Below, piece by piece: positions 33,054-43,283 of a stretch of DNA of 50,601 bases (the stretch's first letter is position 1; every line of letters begins with the position of its first letter). The notes under the pieces were generated by a model. The model was given only the letters and a program-made list of their open reading frames with translations, did no database searches and was not told the origin of the DNA. A program made the translations under genes and the position numbers. The DNA lies in the NCBI RefSeq assembly GCF_030695085.1, contig NZ_JAUYTS010000058.1, positions 1-50,601 of the forward strand. Direction: 5' to 3'. The stretch comes from Falsiroseomonas sp. Lineage in GTDB: Bacteria > Pseudomonadota > Alphaproteobacteria > Acetobacterales > Acetobacteraceae.

Positions 33054-34826
33054 TCAGTTCATGAAGACGCGCGCGGACAGTGCCGACTGGAAGATCAGGT
33101 TCAGCAGGTCGCGGGCGATCTGGAAGTTCTTCGGGTCCAGCCGCGGCAGCGCGATCAGCTCATCGCCCGGTGCCGGGCCTTCCGTCGGCTCCAGGATCAA
33201 CTCGCCGGAGGCCTTGCGGATCATCACCTGGCTTTCCACGCCACGCTCGGCGAAGCCGCCGGCCGCGCGCACATAATCCGCGACCCGCATGTCCGGGCGC
33301 CAGACCACCGCCTGTGGCACCGACACCTCGCCGGAGACCAGCACGGTCTGCACCCGTTCCGGGATGACGATGACATCGCCATCCTCCAGCCGCACATCGG
33401 CGCAGCGGCCGGTGCGGTCCATCACCACCAGCCGGCCTTCCGGCCGGGTGCGGCGGGCGCGCTGGATGTAGGAGGCAACCAGGTTGGCCTCCACCGCGCG
33501 AATCTCGGCGACACCGGTGGTGGAGGAGACGGTCATGAAAAGCTGCCGCTCCAGCCGGTCCATCGCCTCATTGATCACGCGCACCTGCTGTGCCGCGACC
33601 GAGGGGCGCAGCAGGAACACACCGGCCGGATTGGCCAGCACCGGGTCCACCGCGACATGATCCAGCAAGGTGCACAGCGAGGTGTCACGATCCGCGATCA
33701 GCACGGAGGGACCGATGCGGCTGCCCTCGACGGAAACCCGCACGGTGGGCGCCGGAGCATCCGTGATGAAGGTGACGGTGTCCTGGTCCATCATCGGCAG
33801 GCCGGCCAACTCGCGCACCGTGACGTAGCGGGCGAAGGGCTGGCCGCCGCGGGTGCCGCGCACCACCACATTGGTCGCGGCCGGCAAGGGCGAGGCGAGG
33901 TTCAGCAATTCGCGCCCCGGCATCGAACGGCCGCTGACCTCGAACAGGAAGTTGTTGCGGACCGCGCCATCGGCGCCGACCATGGCACCCTGCGGCGCCA
34001 CCACCACGGTGTCACCCTCCTGCATCGTGATGTTGGGCAGCTGCCCGGTCAGCAGGAAGCGGTACAGGTCCACCCGCGCCACGGTGCGGCCACCGCGGTT
34101 CACCACGATGTCGCGATAGGACCCGCGGCCCGGATCCACGCCGCCGGCGCGGGTCAGGTAGTCCAGGATGCTGTCGGAACCGGCACCCATGTGCCGGCCC
34201 GGCAGGCGCACATAGCCGGTGACGAAAACGCCCACCTGGCTGGCGTTCAGCAGCACGGCATAGACCTGCACCTGCTGCGAATAGACGCGCCGCACCTCGG
34301 CTTCCACCACGCGCTGCACATCGCCGGCGCGGGTGCCGGCCAGCCGGACCGGGCCGATCTGCGGCAGGAACAGGTTGCCCTCGGGGTCCACCACGCCGAC
34401 GACCGAGGCCTCGATGAAACCCCAGATGGTGACGGAGACGCGGTCGCCCGCCCGGATCACATAGTTCGGGTTGGGCGAATCGGTGGCCGAGGGTGGCGCC
34501 CGGGTGAACAACGCCGCGCCGAACACCACGGTGGCGGGGCCTGCGGCGCGCGCCGGGTCGCCGATCGGGCCAACGGCAACCGGTCCGCCCTCCGCCGCGG
34601 TGGCGGTGCCGGCGCGGGCGGTGCTGATGGTGTCACCGGTATTGCCGAGCAGCGCGGGCAGGCTGCCAATCGCCGGGCCGCGCAGGGACTGCCCCGCATT
34701 GGGCATCCCGGGTGCCTGGATCTGTGCACTCGCCAGCCCCGGCAGCAGCAGCCCCGCCAGCAGAACCAGCCGGGGCGCCATCCGGCGGAAGCAGTATCGG
34801 GTCAGGCGGCGGGCGAAGTCTGGCAT
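33054..34826 (-). CDS. kpsD: Capsule polysaccharide export protein, OPX family (KpsD-like)
   Basis: A 590-residue periplasmic/outer-membrane protein with a cleavable signal peptide (RLVLLAGLLLPGLASAQ) and no lipobox cysteine, as in KpsD rather than Wza. NYVIRAGDRVSVTIWGFIEA is the polysaccharide export (Poly_export/PES) domain, followed by LPQIGPVRLAG and SLBB-type repeats (VFVTGYVRLPGRHMG near residue 205; VLVSGEVSVPQ near 510). It forms the outer-membrane exit route for the capsule exported by KpsMT-KpsE. Last gene of the export operon, 106 bases after kpsE. Confidence 0.92.
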   Translation of the reverse strand: MPDFARRLTRYCFRRMAPRLVLLAGLLLPGLASAQIQAPGMPNAGQSLRGPAIGSLPALLGNTGDTISTARAGTATAAEGGPVAVGPIGDPARAAGPATVVFGAALFTRAPPSATDSPNPNYVIRAGDRVSVTIWGFIEASVVGVVDPEGNLFLPQIGPVRLAGTRAGDVQRVVEAEVRRVYSQQVQVYAVLLNASQVGVFVTGYVRLPGRHMGAGSDSILDYLTRAGGVDPGRGSYRDIVVNRGGRTVARVDLYRFLLTGQLPNITMQEGDTVVVAPQGAMVGADGAVRNNFLFEVSGRSMPGRELLNLASPLPAATNVVVRGTRGGQPFARYVTVRELAGLPMMDQDTVTFITDAPAPTVRVSVEGSRIGPSVLIADRDTSLCTLLDHVAVDPVLANPAGVFLLRPSVAAQQVRVINEAMDRLERQLFMTVSSTTGVAEIRAVEANLVASYIQRARRTRPEGRLVVMDRTGRCADVRLEDGDVIVIPERVQTVLVSGEVSVPQAVVWRPDMRVADYVRAAGGFAERGVESQVMIRKASGELILEPTEGPAPGDELIALPRLDPKNFQIARDLLNLIFQSALSARVFMN

Positions 34827-34848
34827 ATCGGGCGGAATCCGTGGAATG

Positions 34849-34867
34849 GGCCGGCGCGAGGCCGGCC
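34849..34867. repeat. Hairpin in the kpsE-kpsD gap
   Basis: GGCCGGC-gcgag-GCCGGCC, seven pairs, lies in the 106-base gap between kpsE and kpsD, 22 bases before the kpsD start. It could reduce read-through or lower kpsD translation, or reflect mRNA processing. No promoter could be assigned in the gap. Confidence 0.35.
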
Positions 34868-34932
34868 AGCGATTAAACCCAGTGGTCAGATTGTCCTGGC
34901 CGGACGGAAAAGGCCATGCCGCCGCGGCCGCC

Positions 34933-36153
34933 TCAACTGGCGTGCTCGCGGGCGCCTGCCATGATCAGCCAGCCGATTGCGAACAGCACCGTCAGCGCCA
35001 CCAGCAGCGTGATGGTGTTGAACATCGCCTTCGGGAATGTGGCGCGTTCCGGCATGTTCGGCTCGACCACCCGCATCAGGAAGACCTGCTGGCGCTGGGC
35101 ATCCGCGCGGGCGGCTTCCATCGATCCGATGGCCGAGGAATAGACCCGCTCGGCAAACTCCCGCTCGAGCTGCAGGCGTTCATAGCCCGAAAGCTGCTGG
35201 GTCAGCGTCTCCTCGCCGCTGGTCCGCCGCTGCCGTTCCGTCGCGATCTGCGCCTGAAGCGCCGCGATGCGGTTGTTCAGCACCTGGATCTGCGGATTGT
35301 CGCGCCGCATGAAGGCCTGCTTTTCCTGCAGCTCCGTCCGCGCCGCTGACAGCGTTGCCTCCAGCCGGCCGATCGTCTGCACGGCGGAGCCGACGGCCGC
35401 GGTCGGGTCCAGCGTCTGCTCGCGCTCACGGAAGGCGGTCAGTGCCGCCCGCGCCTCGACCACGCGCCGCTCCGCGATTGCAACCTCCTCCCGCCCGACA
35501 CGCAGCGTGTCCTCGGAGGTGCGGGCGGAGAAGCGGTTCACCAGGTCCTCGGACAGCCCCAGCAGCGCCTCGGCAATCCCGCGCGCATCCTCGGGCCGGA
35601 AGGCCAGCACCTTCAGCGTGACGATGCTGGTCTCCAGGTCGAAGGTGGCGGTGACGCGGCGGCGGTAGTAGCGCAGCAGCCGCTCGGCTTCCGGCTCCTC
35701 GTACCAAAGGCGGGAGAAACGGTCGGCTTCCGGACGGCGCCAGATCTCGGCAAGGTTGAACTGGCGGCTCAGTCCGGCCACGGCATCCAGGCTGTCGACA
35801 AAGGATGTCACCGCCTGCGCCTCCTCCGCTCCCGGCCGAAGCGCACCGGCCGAGCCGCCGAGGATGCTGGCGATCCCGCCGGCACCGCCACCGCCGCTGG
35901 CACCGGGGCGACCGCGCACCAGGATGCGGGCCTCCGCCTCATACATGTCCGCCGCATAGGTCATGTAGTAGCCGGCGACGATCGCCGTCGGCAGCAGCAC
36001 CAGCAGGACATACCAGCCCAGCACGCCTTTCGGCCGCAGCCTTGCCAACAGGCTGCGCTTCGGCCGCTGCCGCGCCTGCGGCAACGGCGCGTCCATGCCG
36101 GAGGTGGTGGCGGCCTCAGAGGGCCTTATAGGTGGCGACAGCTTCATCGACAT
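34933..36153 (-). CDS. kpsE: Capsule export inner-membrane/periplasmic protein (KpsE/BexC/CtrB family)
   Basis: A 406-residue polysaccharide co-polymerase (PCP-3). A basic N terminus precedes one membrane helix (GWYVLLVLLPTAIVAGYYMT, about residues 46-65), then a periplasmic domain beginning YEAEARILVRGR with a Gly-rich loop, a long coiled-coil region (about 225-345) and a second helix near the C terminus (FNTITLLVALTVLFAIGWLI). It links the KpsMT transporter to KpsD. Its start lies inside the kpsT 3' end (38-base overlap), which indicates coupled translation. Confidence 0.93.
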   Translation of the reverse strand: MSMKLSPPIRPSEAATTSGMDAPLPQARQRPKRSLLARLRPKGVLGWYVLLVLLPTAIVAGYYMTYAADMYEAEARILVRGRPGASGGGGAGGIASILGGSAGALRPGAEEAQAVTSFVDSLDAVAGLSRQFNLAEIWRRPEADRFSRLWYEEPEAERLLRYYRRRVTATFDLETSIVTLKVLAFRPEDARGIAEALLGLSEDLVNRFSARTSEDTLRVGREEVAIAERRVVEARAALTAFREREQTLDPTAAVGSAVQTIGRLEATLSAARTELQEKQAFMRRDNPQIQVLNNRIAALQAQIATERQRRTSGEETLTQQLSGYERLQLEREFAERVYSSAIGSMEAARADAQRQQVFLMRVVEPNMPERATFPKAMFNTITLLVALTVLFAIGWLIMAGAREHAS

Positions 36154-36766
36154 CCTCGAAGAAGGTCAGGCTGCCTTCATTCAGCACCGCGGCGGAGCGG
36201 CAATACATTTTCAGGTGTTCCGGCACATGGCTGACCAGCACCAGGGATCGGCCGCGGGTCTTTTCCGCCAGCAGGGCCTGCGCGCGCTGCACGAAGCGCT
36301 GGTCGCCGGTCGCCGTCACCTCATCGATCAGGTAGCAGTCGAAATCGACCGCGAAGGACAGCCCGAGCAGCAACCGCCCCATCATGCCGACCGAATAGGT
36401 CTTGGCGGGCATGTTCATGTACGGCCCGAGTTCGGCGAAATCCTCGACGAAATCGAGCACCTTCTTGATCGGCTGGTTGTAGATGCGGGCGATGAAGCGG
36501 GCATTGTCCGCACCCGACATCGAATTCTGCAGGCCCACGCCATGCGCCAACGGCCAGGATACGGTCATGCGGCGCTCGATGCGCCCGGAATTGGGATGCT
36601 CCACCCCGGCCAGCATCCGCACCAGCGTGGATTTTCCGGCGCCGTTGCGGCCGAGGATGCCCAGCGCATCGCCCGGCCGGATGATGCCGGACACGTTGCG
36701 CAGAACGTGCTTCTTGGTGCCACCGCGCAGATCGTAGTGCTTGGAGACCCGGTCGAAGTAGATCAT
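36116..36766 (-). CDS. kpsT: Capsule export ABC transporter ATPase (KpsT)
   Basis: A 216-residue ABC ATPase. Walker A is GRNGAGKST, the signature region SVGMMGRLLLG, Walker B CYLIDEVTATGD and the H-loop VSHVPEH. MSGADNARFIARIYN and the degenerate signature motif are typical of the polysaccharide-exporting ABC-2 subfamily. Pairs with KpsM to flip lipid-linked capsule polymer across the inner membrane. Its ATG overlaps the kpsM stop by one base and its 3' end overlaps kpsE. Confidence 0.95.
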   Translation of the reverse strand: MIYFDRVSKHYDLRGGTKKHVLRNVSGIIRPGDALGILGRNGAGKSTLVRMLAGVEHPNSGRIERRMTVSWPLAHGVGLQNSMSGADNARFIARIYNQPIKKVLDFVEDFAELGPYMNMPAKTYSVGMMGRLLLGLSFAVDFDCYLIDEVTATGDQRFVQRAQALLAEKTRGRSLVLVSHVPEHLKMYCRSAAVLNEGSLTFFEDVDEAVATYKAL

Positions 36767-37617
36767 CAGAATTCAAGCCGTGTGCGAACCGCACGGACCG
36801 CCGCCAGGCCGAGCAGGTTCAGGCCGAGCACCCAGGCGAGAAGATAGGGCGTGCTGTAATAGGCAGGTATCAGGTCGCCGAACATGCCGTCGCGCAGCAT
36901 CTCATGCATATGAACCTGCGGGTTCCAAAGCAGCAGTTCCCGCCACCCCCGCGGCAGGTAATGCAGGGCGAAGAGCGCGCCTGAGAAGGGCAGGGAAATG
37001 TAGGTCATGGGAGGGACGATCCGGTCCACCACCTCCCACCGCGCGGCGCCGGCGGCAATCAGCAGCGCCAGGCCGTTGGCAAAGCCGAACAGCAGCAGAA
37101 GCGCCAACATCATCGTCGGCAGATTATGTGGCGCGAAGCTGGTGAGCCAGGACGTGCTGGCAATCACAAGCAACAGCACGCAGGTGACGGCTGACATTTC
37201 CAGCAGATTGCGCGCCACCATGATGTCCAACAGCCGCACCTGCCGATGGTACATCAGCGTCATGTTCGCCTGGAATGCAGTCGTGGCGCGGTTGATGATG
37301 GCGCGAAACGCGAAATACGGCGCATAGCCGACAACCACGAACAGGAAGGTCGGCACGGCGCCCGTCCCACCCGGGCTGAACAACGACTTCAGGATGCCGA
37401 TCGCGCTGGCCAGGAGCAAAGGCTCCAGGAACAGCCACAGGAAGCCCAGATGCCCGCGGCCGAAGCGCGTCTGCAATTCGCGCAGCAGCAGGGCGTGGAT
37501 GACCCGCCCCTGCACCCGCAGCCCTTCCATGGTCTGCTCGAACTGGCTCCGCGGTGCCGGCATGCCATCCGGCAGCCCCTTGGGCAGCCCGCCGGGGCCG
37601 CCGGTCGCGGCACTCAC
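36766..37617 (-). CDS. kpsM: Capsule export ABC-2 permease (KpsM)
   Basis: A 283-residue ABC-2 membrane protein with about six helices. RVIHALLLRELQTRFGRGHLG is the conserved amphipathic N-terminal segment; GYAPYFAFRAIINRATTAFQ and LLLWNPQVHMHEMLRDGMFG are KpsM/BexB/CtrC signatures. It forms the export channel with KpsT. Its start overlaps the upstream lipoprotein stop by ATGA (37614-37617). Confidence 0.94.
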   Translation of the reverse strand: MSAATGGPGGLPKGLPDGMPAPRSQFEQTMEGLRVQGRVIHALLLRELQTRFGRGHLGFLWLFLEPLLLASAIGILKSLFSPGGTGAVPTFLFVVVGYAPYFAFRAIINRATTAFQANMTLMYHRQVRLLDIMVARNLLEMSAVTCVLLLVIASTSWLTSFAPHNLPTMMLALLLLFGFANGLALLIAAGAARWEVVDRIVPPMTYISLPFSGALFALHYLPRGWRELLLWNPQVHMHEMLRDGMFGDLIPAYYSTPYLLAWVLGLNLLGLAAVRAVRTRLEF

Positions 37618-38030
37618 GGCCTGGCTGCCCCGCCACCGCGAAGCAGCGGCCGGGCCTCGACCCAGCCACCGGGAACCGCGCAGACCAGCCGGGCACGCTC
37701 CACCATGCCGGAGCCGACCAGCAACTCACGGCATTCGCGGCCGCTGGCGGCGTTGTAGGCGCGCACCATCCGCACCTGTGCCGTCTGCCCATCCGCCAGT
37801 GTCACCCGCTCCACCGCGCCGGGCTGTGCGCGGCCGGCCCAGACCACCAGCGGGTCCGTCGAAGCCGCGGCGCCTGCCGGCGGCGCCGGGCGGCTGCCCA
37901 GCCCATCCGCCCCGAGTCGGGCGCAACCAGACAGGGCAAGCACGCCAACCAGCACAACCATGGCGCGCCGGAGCAGGGGACCGGAAAACGAGCCGGCCGG
38001 CATGGCCGGCGCCTGTGTGCGATGCATCAT
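37614..38030 (-). CDS. Small outer-membrane-type lipoprotein heading the kps export operon
   Basis: A 138-residue protein. The start at 38030 (or 38027) gives a signal peptide with lipobox LALSGC. The mature part is Ala/Pro-rich, followed by a compact domain with two cysteines: SGRECRELLVGSG and ERARLVCAVPGGWVEARP. Resembles DVU3141/17-kDa-type small surface domains, but I do not recognise a firm family. ATGA coupling to kpsM suggests an accessory role in capsule export. It diverges from kpsC with 48 bases between. Confidence 0.75.
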   Translation of the reverse strand: MMHRTQAPAMPAGSFSGPLLRRAMVVLVGVLALSGCARLGADGLGSRPAPPAGAAASTDPLVVWAGRAQPGAVERVTLADGQTAQVRMVRAYNAASGRECRELLVGSGMVERARLVCAVPGGWVEARPLLRGGGAARP

Positions 38031-38078
38031 GGCCTCGGACACTAGCCGAAGGCCCCGGCTTAGGCAAAATGCAAATGT

Positions 38079-39937
<1,859 letters not shown>

Positions 39938-39941
<4 letters not shown>

Positions 39942-40723
39942 CCGCTGCCCCGATCCACAGCATCGTCATCAGCGGCGCCTCCCGCGGCCTCGGCGCGGCG
40001 CTCGCCCGGCGCTTCGCCGCGCCCGGCACGCGGCTGCTGCTGACCGCGCGTTCCGCCGCCGCGCTGGAGGCGGTGGCCGAGGAATGCCGGGCGCGCGGCG
40101 CCGGCGTGACCACCGCCCCCCTCGACATCACCGACGCACCCGGAATTGCCGCAGCCCTGGCCGCCTTTGAGGCCACGGGGCCGGTCGACCTCGTCATCGC
40201 CAATGCCGGCACCTCCGCCGGTACCGCGCCGGATGGCACCCCGGAAGACACCGCCGCCGCCACCCGCCAGGTCGCGGTGAACCTGATCGGCGCCATCAAC
40301 CTGATCGGCCCGCTGCTGCCCGGCATGCGGGCGCGCGGGGCCGGGCGCATCGGCCTGATCGCCTCCGTCGCCGGCTTTCGCGGCCTGCCCGACTTCCCGG
40401 CCTATTGCGCCAGCAAGGCCGGGCTGATCGCCTGGGGCCAGGGGATGCGCGCGGCGGAAGGCCCGCGTGGCCTGCGCGTCACCCTCATCACCCCCGGCTT
40501 CTTCGAAAGCGCCATGGGCGAACGATTCCACGGCCCGCGCCTGTTCCTGCTGAGCCAGGACCAGGCCGCCGACCGCGTCCACAAGGCGCTCCGCGCCGGC
40601 CAGCCCGCCGCCGCCTTCCCCTGGCCGCTGGCCCTGACGCTGCGCCTGTTGGCCCTGCTGCCACCCCGCCTCGGCGACTGGGCCAGCCGGCGGATGCGCT
40701 TCCGGGTCAGTCCCGAGGGGTAG
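39938..40723 (+). CDS. SDR-family reductase coupled to kpsC (possible 3-ketosphinganine-type reductase)
   Basis: A 261-residue short-chain dehydrogenase. SIVISGASRGLGAALARRFA is the cofactor motif, followed by LTARS (Arg after strand 2 favours NADPH), IANAGTSAG, catalytic Ser in LIASVAGF and YCASK. The C terminus is long and hydrophobic (PWPLALTLRLLALLPPRLGD), as seen in membrane-associated lipid-modifying SDRs such as 3-ketodihydrosphingosine reductases. It is coupled to kpsC by ATGA and converges on the KpsS/GNAT/oxoamine-synthase/PKS operon. It may reduce the ketone made by the oxoamine synthase; this is inference from context. Confidence 0.85.
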
Positions 40724-40729
40724 GATGCA

Positions 40730-40744
40730 GGCGGCAGCGCCGCC
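40730..40744. terminator. Hairpin between convergent SDR and kpsS genes
   Basis: GGCGGC-AGC-GCCGCC is a perfect six-pair hairpin 7 bases after the SDR stop, and CCGGC-cgt-GCCGG follows at 40754-40766, just before the kpsS stop on the other strand. The 44-base gap could serve as a two-way terminator. No T run is present. Confidence 0.4.
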
Positions 40745-40767
40745 TTCCGCGAACCGGCCGTGCCGGC

Positions 40768-42096
40768 CTACCCGGCCCGCAATCCGGGCAGCGCCGCCGC
40801 CGGCATGGCGGGGCCGACCCGGTCGGCGTGCAGCGCCTGGACGATGGCCTGCACGGCGGCGGCGCGGCCCTCGGTGCCATAGAACACGCCGCGAAGCTGC
40901 GTGGTGGCTTGCAGCGCGGCCAGGAAGGCGTCGCGCAGTTCCAGATCCGGCAGCGCGGCTTCGCTCCAGAAGCGGTCGAGCGGGCCTTGATGGGCCAGGC
41001 CCGGCACGTTCCACACCGCCTGCCCCAGCGCCTTGCAGGGGCGGCCAAGCGCCAGGGCGCGCAGCCCCACCGTGCTGTTGATGGTGATCAGCCCGCGCGC
41101 CCGCAGCAGCATGGCGTCCAGCGGCCCGTGATGCGCCACATGCACCCGGCCCTGCAGCCCGCCGCGCCGCGCCATGGCACCGACGCGCCGGCCCCAGCGC
41201 TTCACGCAGGGGTCCAGCGGATGCACCTTCACCAGCAGATGCGCCTCCGGCGGCGCGAGGCGGGAAAAGCTGTCCAGCACCTCCGCGATCGGGGTGTCGA
41301 GGTCGGGATAGGGCGAATAGGCGCGGACGGAAAAATCCGTCTCCATCTGCATGGCGAACAACCAGAAGGGCGCGGTGCCGATGGCCTCCAGCGCGCGCAG
41401 ACCCTCCCGGTGCTCCGCGCGCCGCCGCAGCAGCCGCAGGGCGATGCCGAGATAGGTGGAGACCGGGTGGTGCAGCTGGTGGCTGGCGTAGCGGGGGAAG
41501 GGCCAGGGGGCGAGATTCGCCAGGTGGTAGGCCACGTCCCACTGGGCCTGGAGGCGGAAATCGTCGCGGAAGCGCTCGGTCAGGTCGGCTGGCGGCAGGC
41601 CCGCGGCCAGGGCGCGGATTGCGGCCGGGTCGCGCGGGAAATGGCTGTCCCCGCCCATGCCGTCGCGTTCCAGCGTCACCCAATCCGGCCGGAAATAGCC
41701 GAAATCCGTCACCGCCACGGCAACGCCGCGCCGATGCGCCGCGGCGATCGCGGCACGGTGGTAGGCGCGCTGTTCACCCAGCAGCAGGATGTCGGTGATG
41801 CCATGGGCATCGAGGTAGCCAGCGATGAAATCCGGCCAGGCGGCCGGCGTGCCCTGGTAGTCCACGGCCGGCCGCACGCCGGGCATCTGCCGCCAGAACA
41901 GCCGATCCCCGAGCGAGAGGTTGATGCGATGCACCACATGGCCGCGCTGTGCGAGCCCACCCGCAACCTCGTAGAAGACCGGGCTGATCGGCCCCTGGAG
42001 GAACAGGAAGCGGCGGGGACCTGACCGGGGTCCGGACCCGGCCTGGGGAACCACAATCCGATCCGGAGGAGTCGCATGAGAGTGAGGCGGCGGCAT
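40768..42096 (-). CDS. kpsS: KpsS-like capsule Kdo transferase
   Basis: A 442-residue protein starting MPPPHSHATPPDRIVV at 42096. RRFLFLQGPISPVFYEVAGG and GHVVHRINLSLGDRLFW are the conserved KpsS N-terminal segments; TDFGYFRPDWVTLERDGMGG and LLVKVHPLDPC match the capsule_synth family, and LITINSTVGLRALALGRPCK is the acceptor/nucleotide-site motif. In group 2 capsules KpsS adds the first Kdo to lyso-phosphatidylglycerol; KpsC extends. Here it is last in an operon after a PKS, an oxoamine synthase and a GNAT-like acyltransferase, suggesting a different lipid acceptor. An open frame upstream to 42846 is not conserved sequence. Confidence 0.9.
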   Translation of the reverse strand: MPPPHSHATPPDRIVVPQAGSGPRSGPRRFLFLQGPISPVFYEVAGGLAQRGHVVHRINLSLGDRLFWRQMPGVRPAVDYQGTPAAWPDFIAGYLDAHGITDILLLGEQRAYHRAAIAAAHRRGVAVAVTDFGYFRPDWVTLERDGMGGDSHFPRDPAAIRALAAGLPPADLTERFRDDFRLQAQWDVAYHLANLAPWPFPRYASHQLHHPVSTYLGIALRLLRRRAEHREGLRALEAIGTAPFWLFAMQMETDFSVRAYSPYPDLDTPIAEVLDSFSRLAPPEAHLLVKVHPLDPCVKRWGRRVGAMARRGGLQGRVHVAHHGPLDAMLLRARGLITINSTVGLRALALGRPCKALGQAVWNVPGLAHQGPLDRFWSEAALPDLELRDAFLAALQATTQLRGVFYGTEGRAAAVQAIVQALHADRVGPAMPAAALPGLRAG

Positions 42097-42167
42097 GTGC
42101 GTCCCATAGCCACCACCAGTGCCGAAACTGTCAATGCCGCCGGGACCCGGGACGGTTTCAACCGGTT

Positions 42168-43283
42168 TCACACCACCGTGCCCTGCCACAACCGCCAGCG
42201 CCCGGTGACCGGTGCCGGCAGCCGCGCCATGGCGTTCCGCATCGCCGCATTGGCTTCGAGAATCCAGGAAATCTCCAGCTGCCGCCAGCCGCGCCGCCCG
42301 GCCAGGCCAATCGCCTCCCGCAGCAGCGCGCCCATCGCGAGCGCACTGGCCGGGTGGCCACGAAAGGCCTGGGTGATGCCGAGCATCGGCACCCGTGCGG
42401 AGCCCACCCGGCCGGCCAGCGCGCCCGCCAGGCGCGGCCAGCCCAATGGCAGCAACCTGCCATCCGCCGGCATGGAAGCGGCCAGGTTCGGCACCACGGC
42501 GACCAGGCCGACCGGGGTGCGGTCCCAGTCGGCGAAGATCACCTCCCCCGACCACAGCAATGGGCGCAGCAGCTGGCCGAGGCTTTCCACCTCCGCCGGG
42601 CGCAGCTTCACCGCGCCCCAATTGGCGCCCCAGGCATCGTTGTAGAGATCGGCGATCCGGCGGACCTCGCCCGCGAAATCGCGCCGGTCCATCACCCGCA
42701 GCCGCAGCCGCGCCATATCGGCCGGGCGCTTCAGCGCCAGCGCCGCGAAACGCGCCGAATGGCGCTCCGCCACCACATCCAGGGTGCAGGCCAGCACATC
42801 CTGCACCGGGTCCAGCCCGGCGGCGTCCAGCATCGCCGGCAGCCACGCGGGCGTGCCGGGCATGCGGAGCATCGGCGGCCGGTCGTGGAAGCCGACCTGC
42901 GCGCCGACCTCATGGTTGATGGTGAAGGACAGCGGCCCGGTCATGGAATCCCGGCCCTGCCCGCGGATGAAGCCGCGCGCGGCCTCCAGCAGCGCCGCCA
43001 GCACCGCCGGGTCACGCTCCGCGCAAAGAAAGCCGAAGCTGGCGGGCGCGGTGGCATCGTGCGGCACGCAGGCGGCGATGCGCCCGACCGGCGTGCCATC
43101 GCGCCAGGCCAGGAAGCGCGCCACGTGATGATCGGCGAGGAATTTGAAGAAGCCCGGATCGAACATCCGCGCCTCCTCCCACCGCAGCGGCACGGACCAG
43201 CCGAGGTGGCGCAGCCGCGCCGGCAGGGCGTGGAAGGCGCGCGCCTCGGCGGTGGTGGCGACAGGTCGGGTGTGCAGGCTCAC
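42168..43283 (-). CDS. GNAT-like N-acyltransferase (YghO / bacterial ceramide-synthase-like)
   Basis: A 371-residue protein read from GTG 43283, which overlaps the upstream stop as GTGA. Segments MFDPGFFKFLADHHVARFLA, DGTPVGRIAACVPHD, SFGFLCAERDPAVLAALL and MTGPLSFTINHEVGAQVGF match the double-GNAT family that includes E. coli YghO and the acyltransferases linked to bacterial serine palmitoyltransferase. The second half carries LYNDAWGANWG and TPVGLVAVVPN. In sphingolipid-making bacteria a GNAT-fold enzyme N-acylates the sphingoid base. That function fits its place next to an oxoamine synthase, but is inferred. Confidence 0.75.
   Translation of the reverse strand: MSLHTRPVATTAEARAFHALPARLRHLGWSVPLRWEEARMFDPGFFKFLADHHVARFLAWRDGTPVGRIAACVPHDATAPASFGFLCAERDPAVLAALLEAARGFIRGQGRDSMTGPLSFTINHEVGAQVGFHDRPPMLRMPGTPAWLPAMLDAAGLDPVQDVLACTLDVVAERHSARFAALALKRPADMARLRLRVMDRRDFAGEVRRIADLYNDAWGANWGAVKLRPAEVESLGQLLRPLLWSGEVIFADWDRTPVGLVAVVPNLAASMPADGRLLPLGWPRLAGALAGRVGSARVPMLGITQAFRGHPASALAMGALLREAIGLAGRRGWRQLEISWILEANAAMRNAMARLPAPVTGRWRLWQGTVV

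Noticed and set aside
33030..34964. 644-residue plus frame opposite kpsD
   Set aside because: His/Gly/Arg-rich shadow without motifs; kpsD is clear on the minus strand.
42097..42846. N-terminal extension of kpsS to 692 residues
   Set aside because: The extra sequence lies in the GNAT gene out of frame and shows no conserved features; MPPPHSH at 42096 starts the KpsS-like region.
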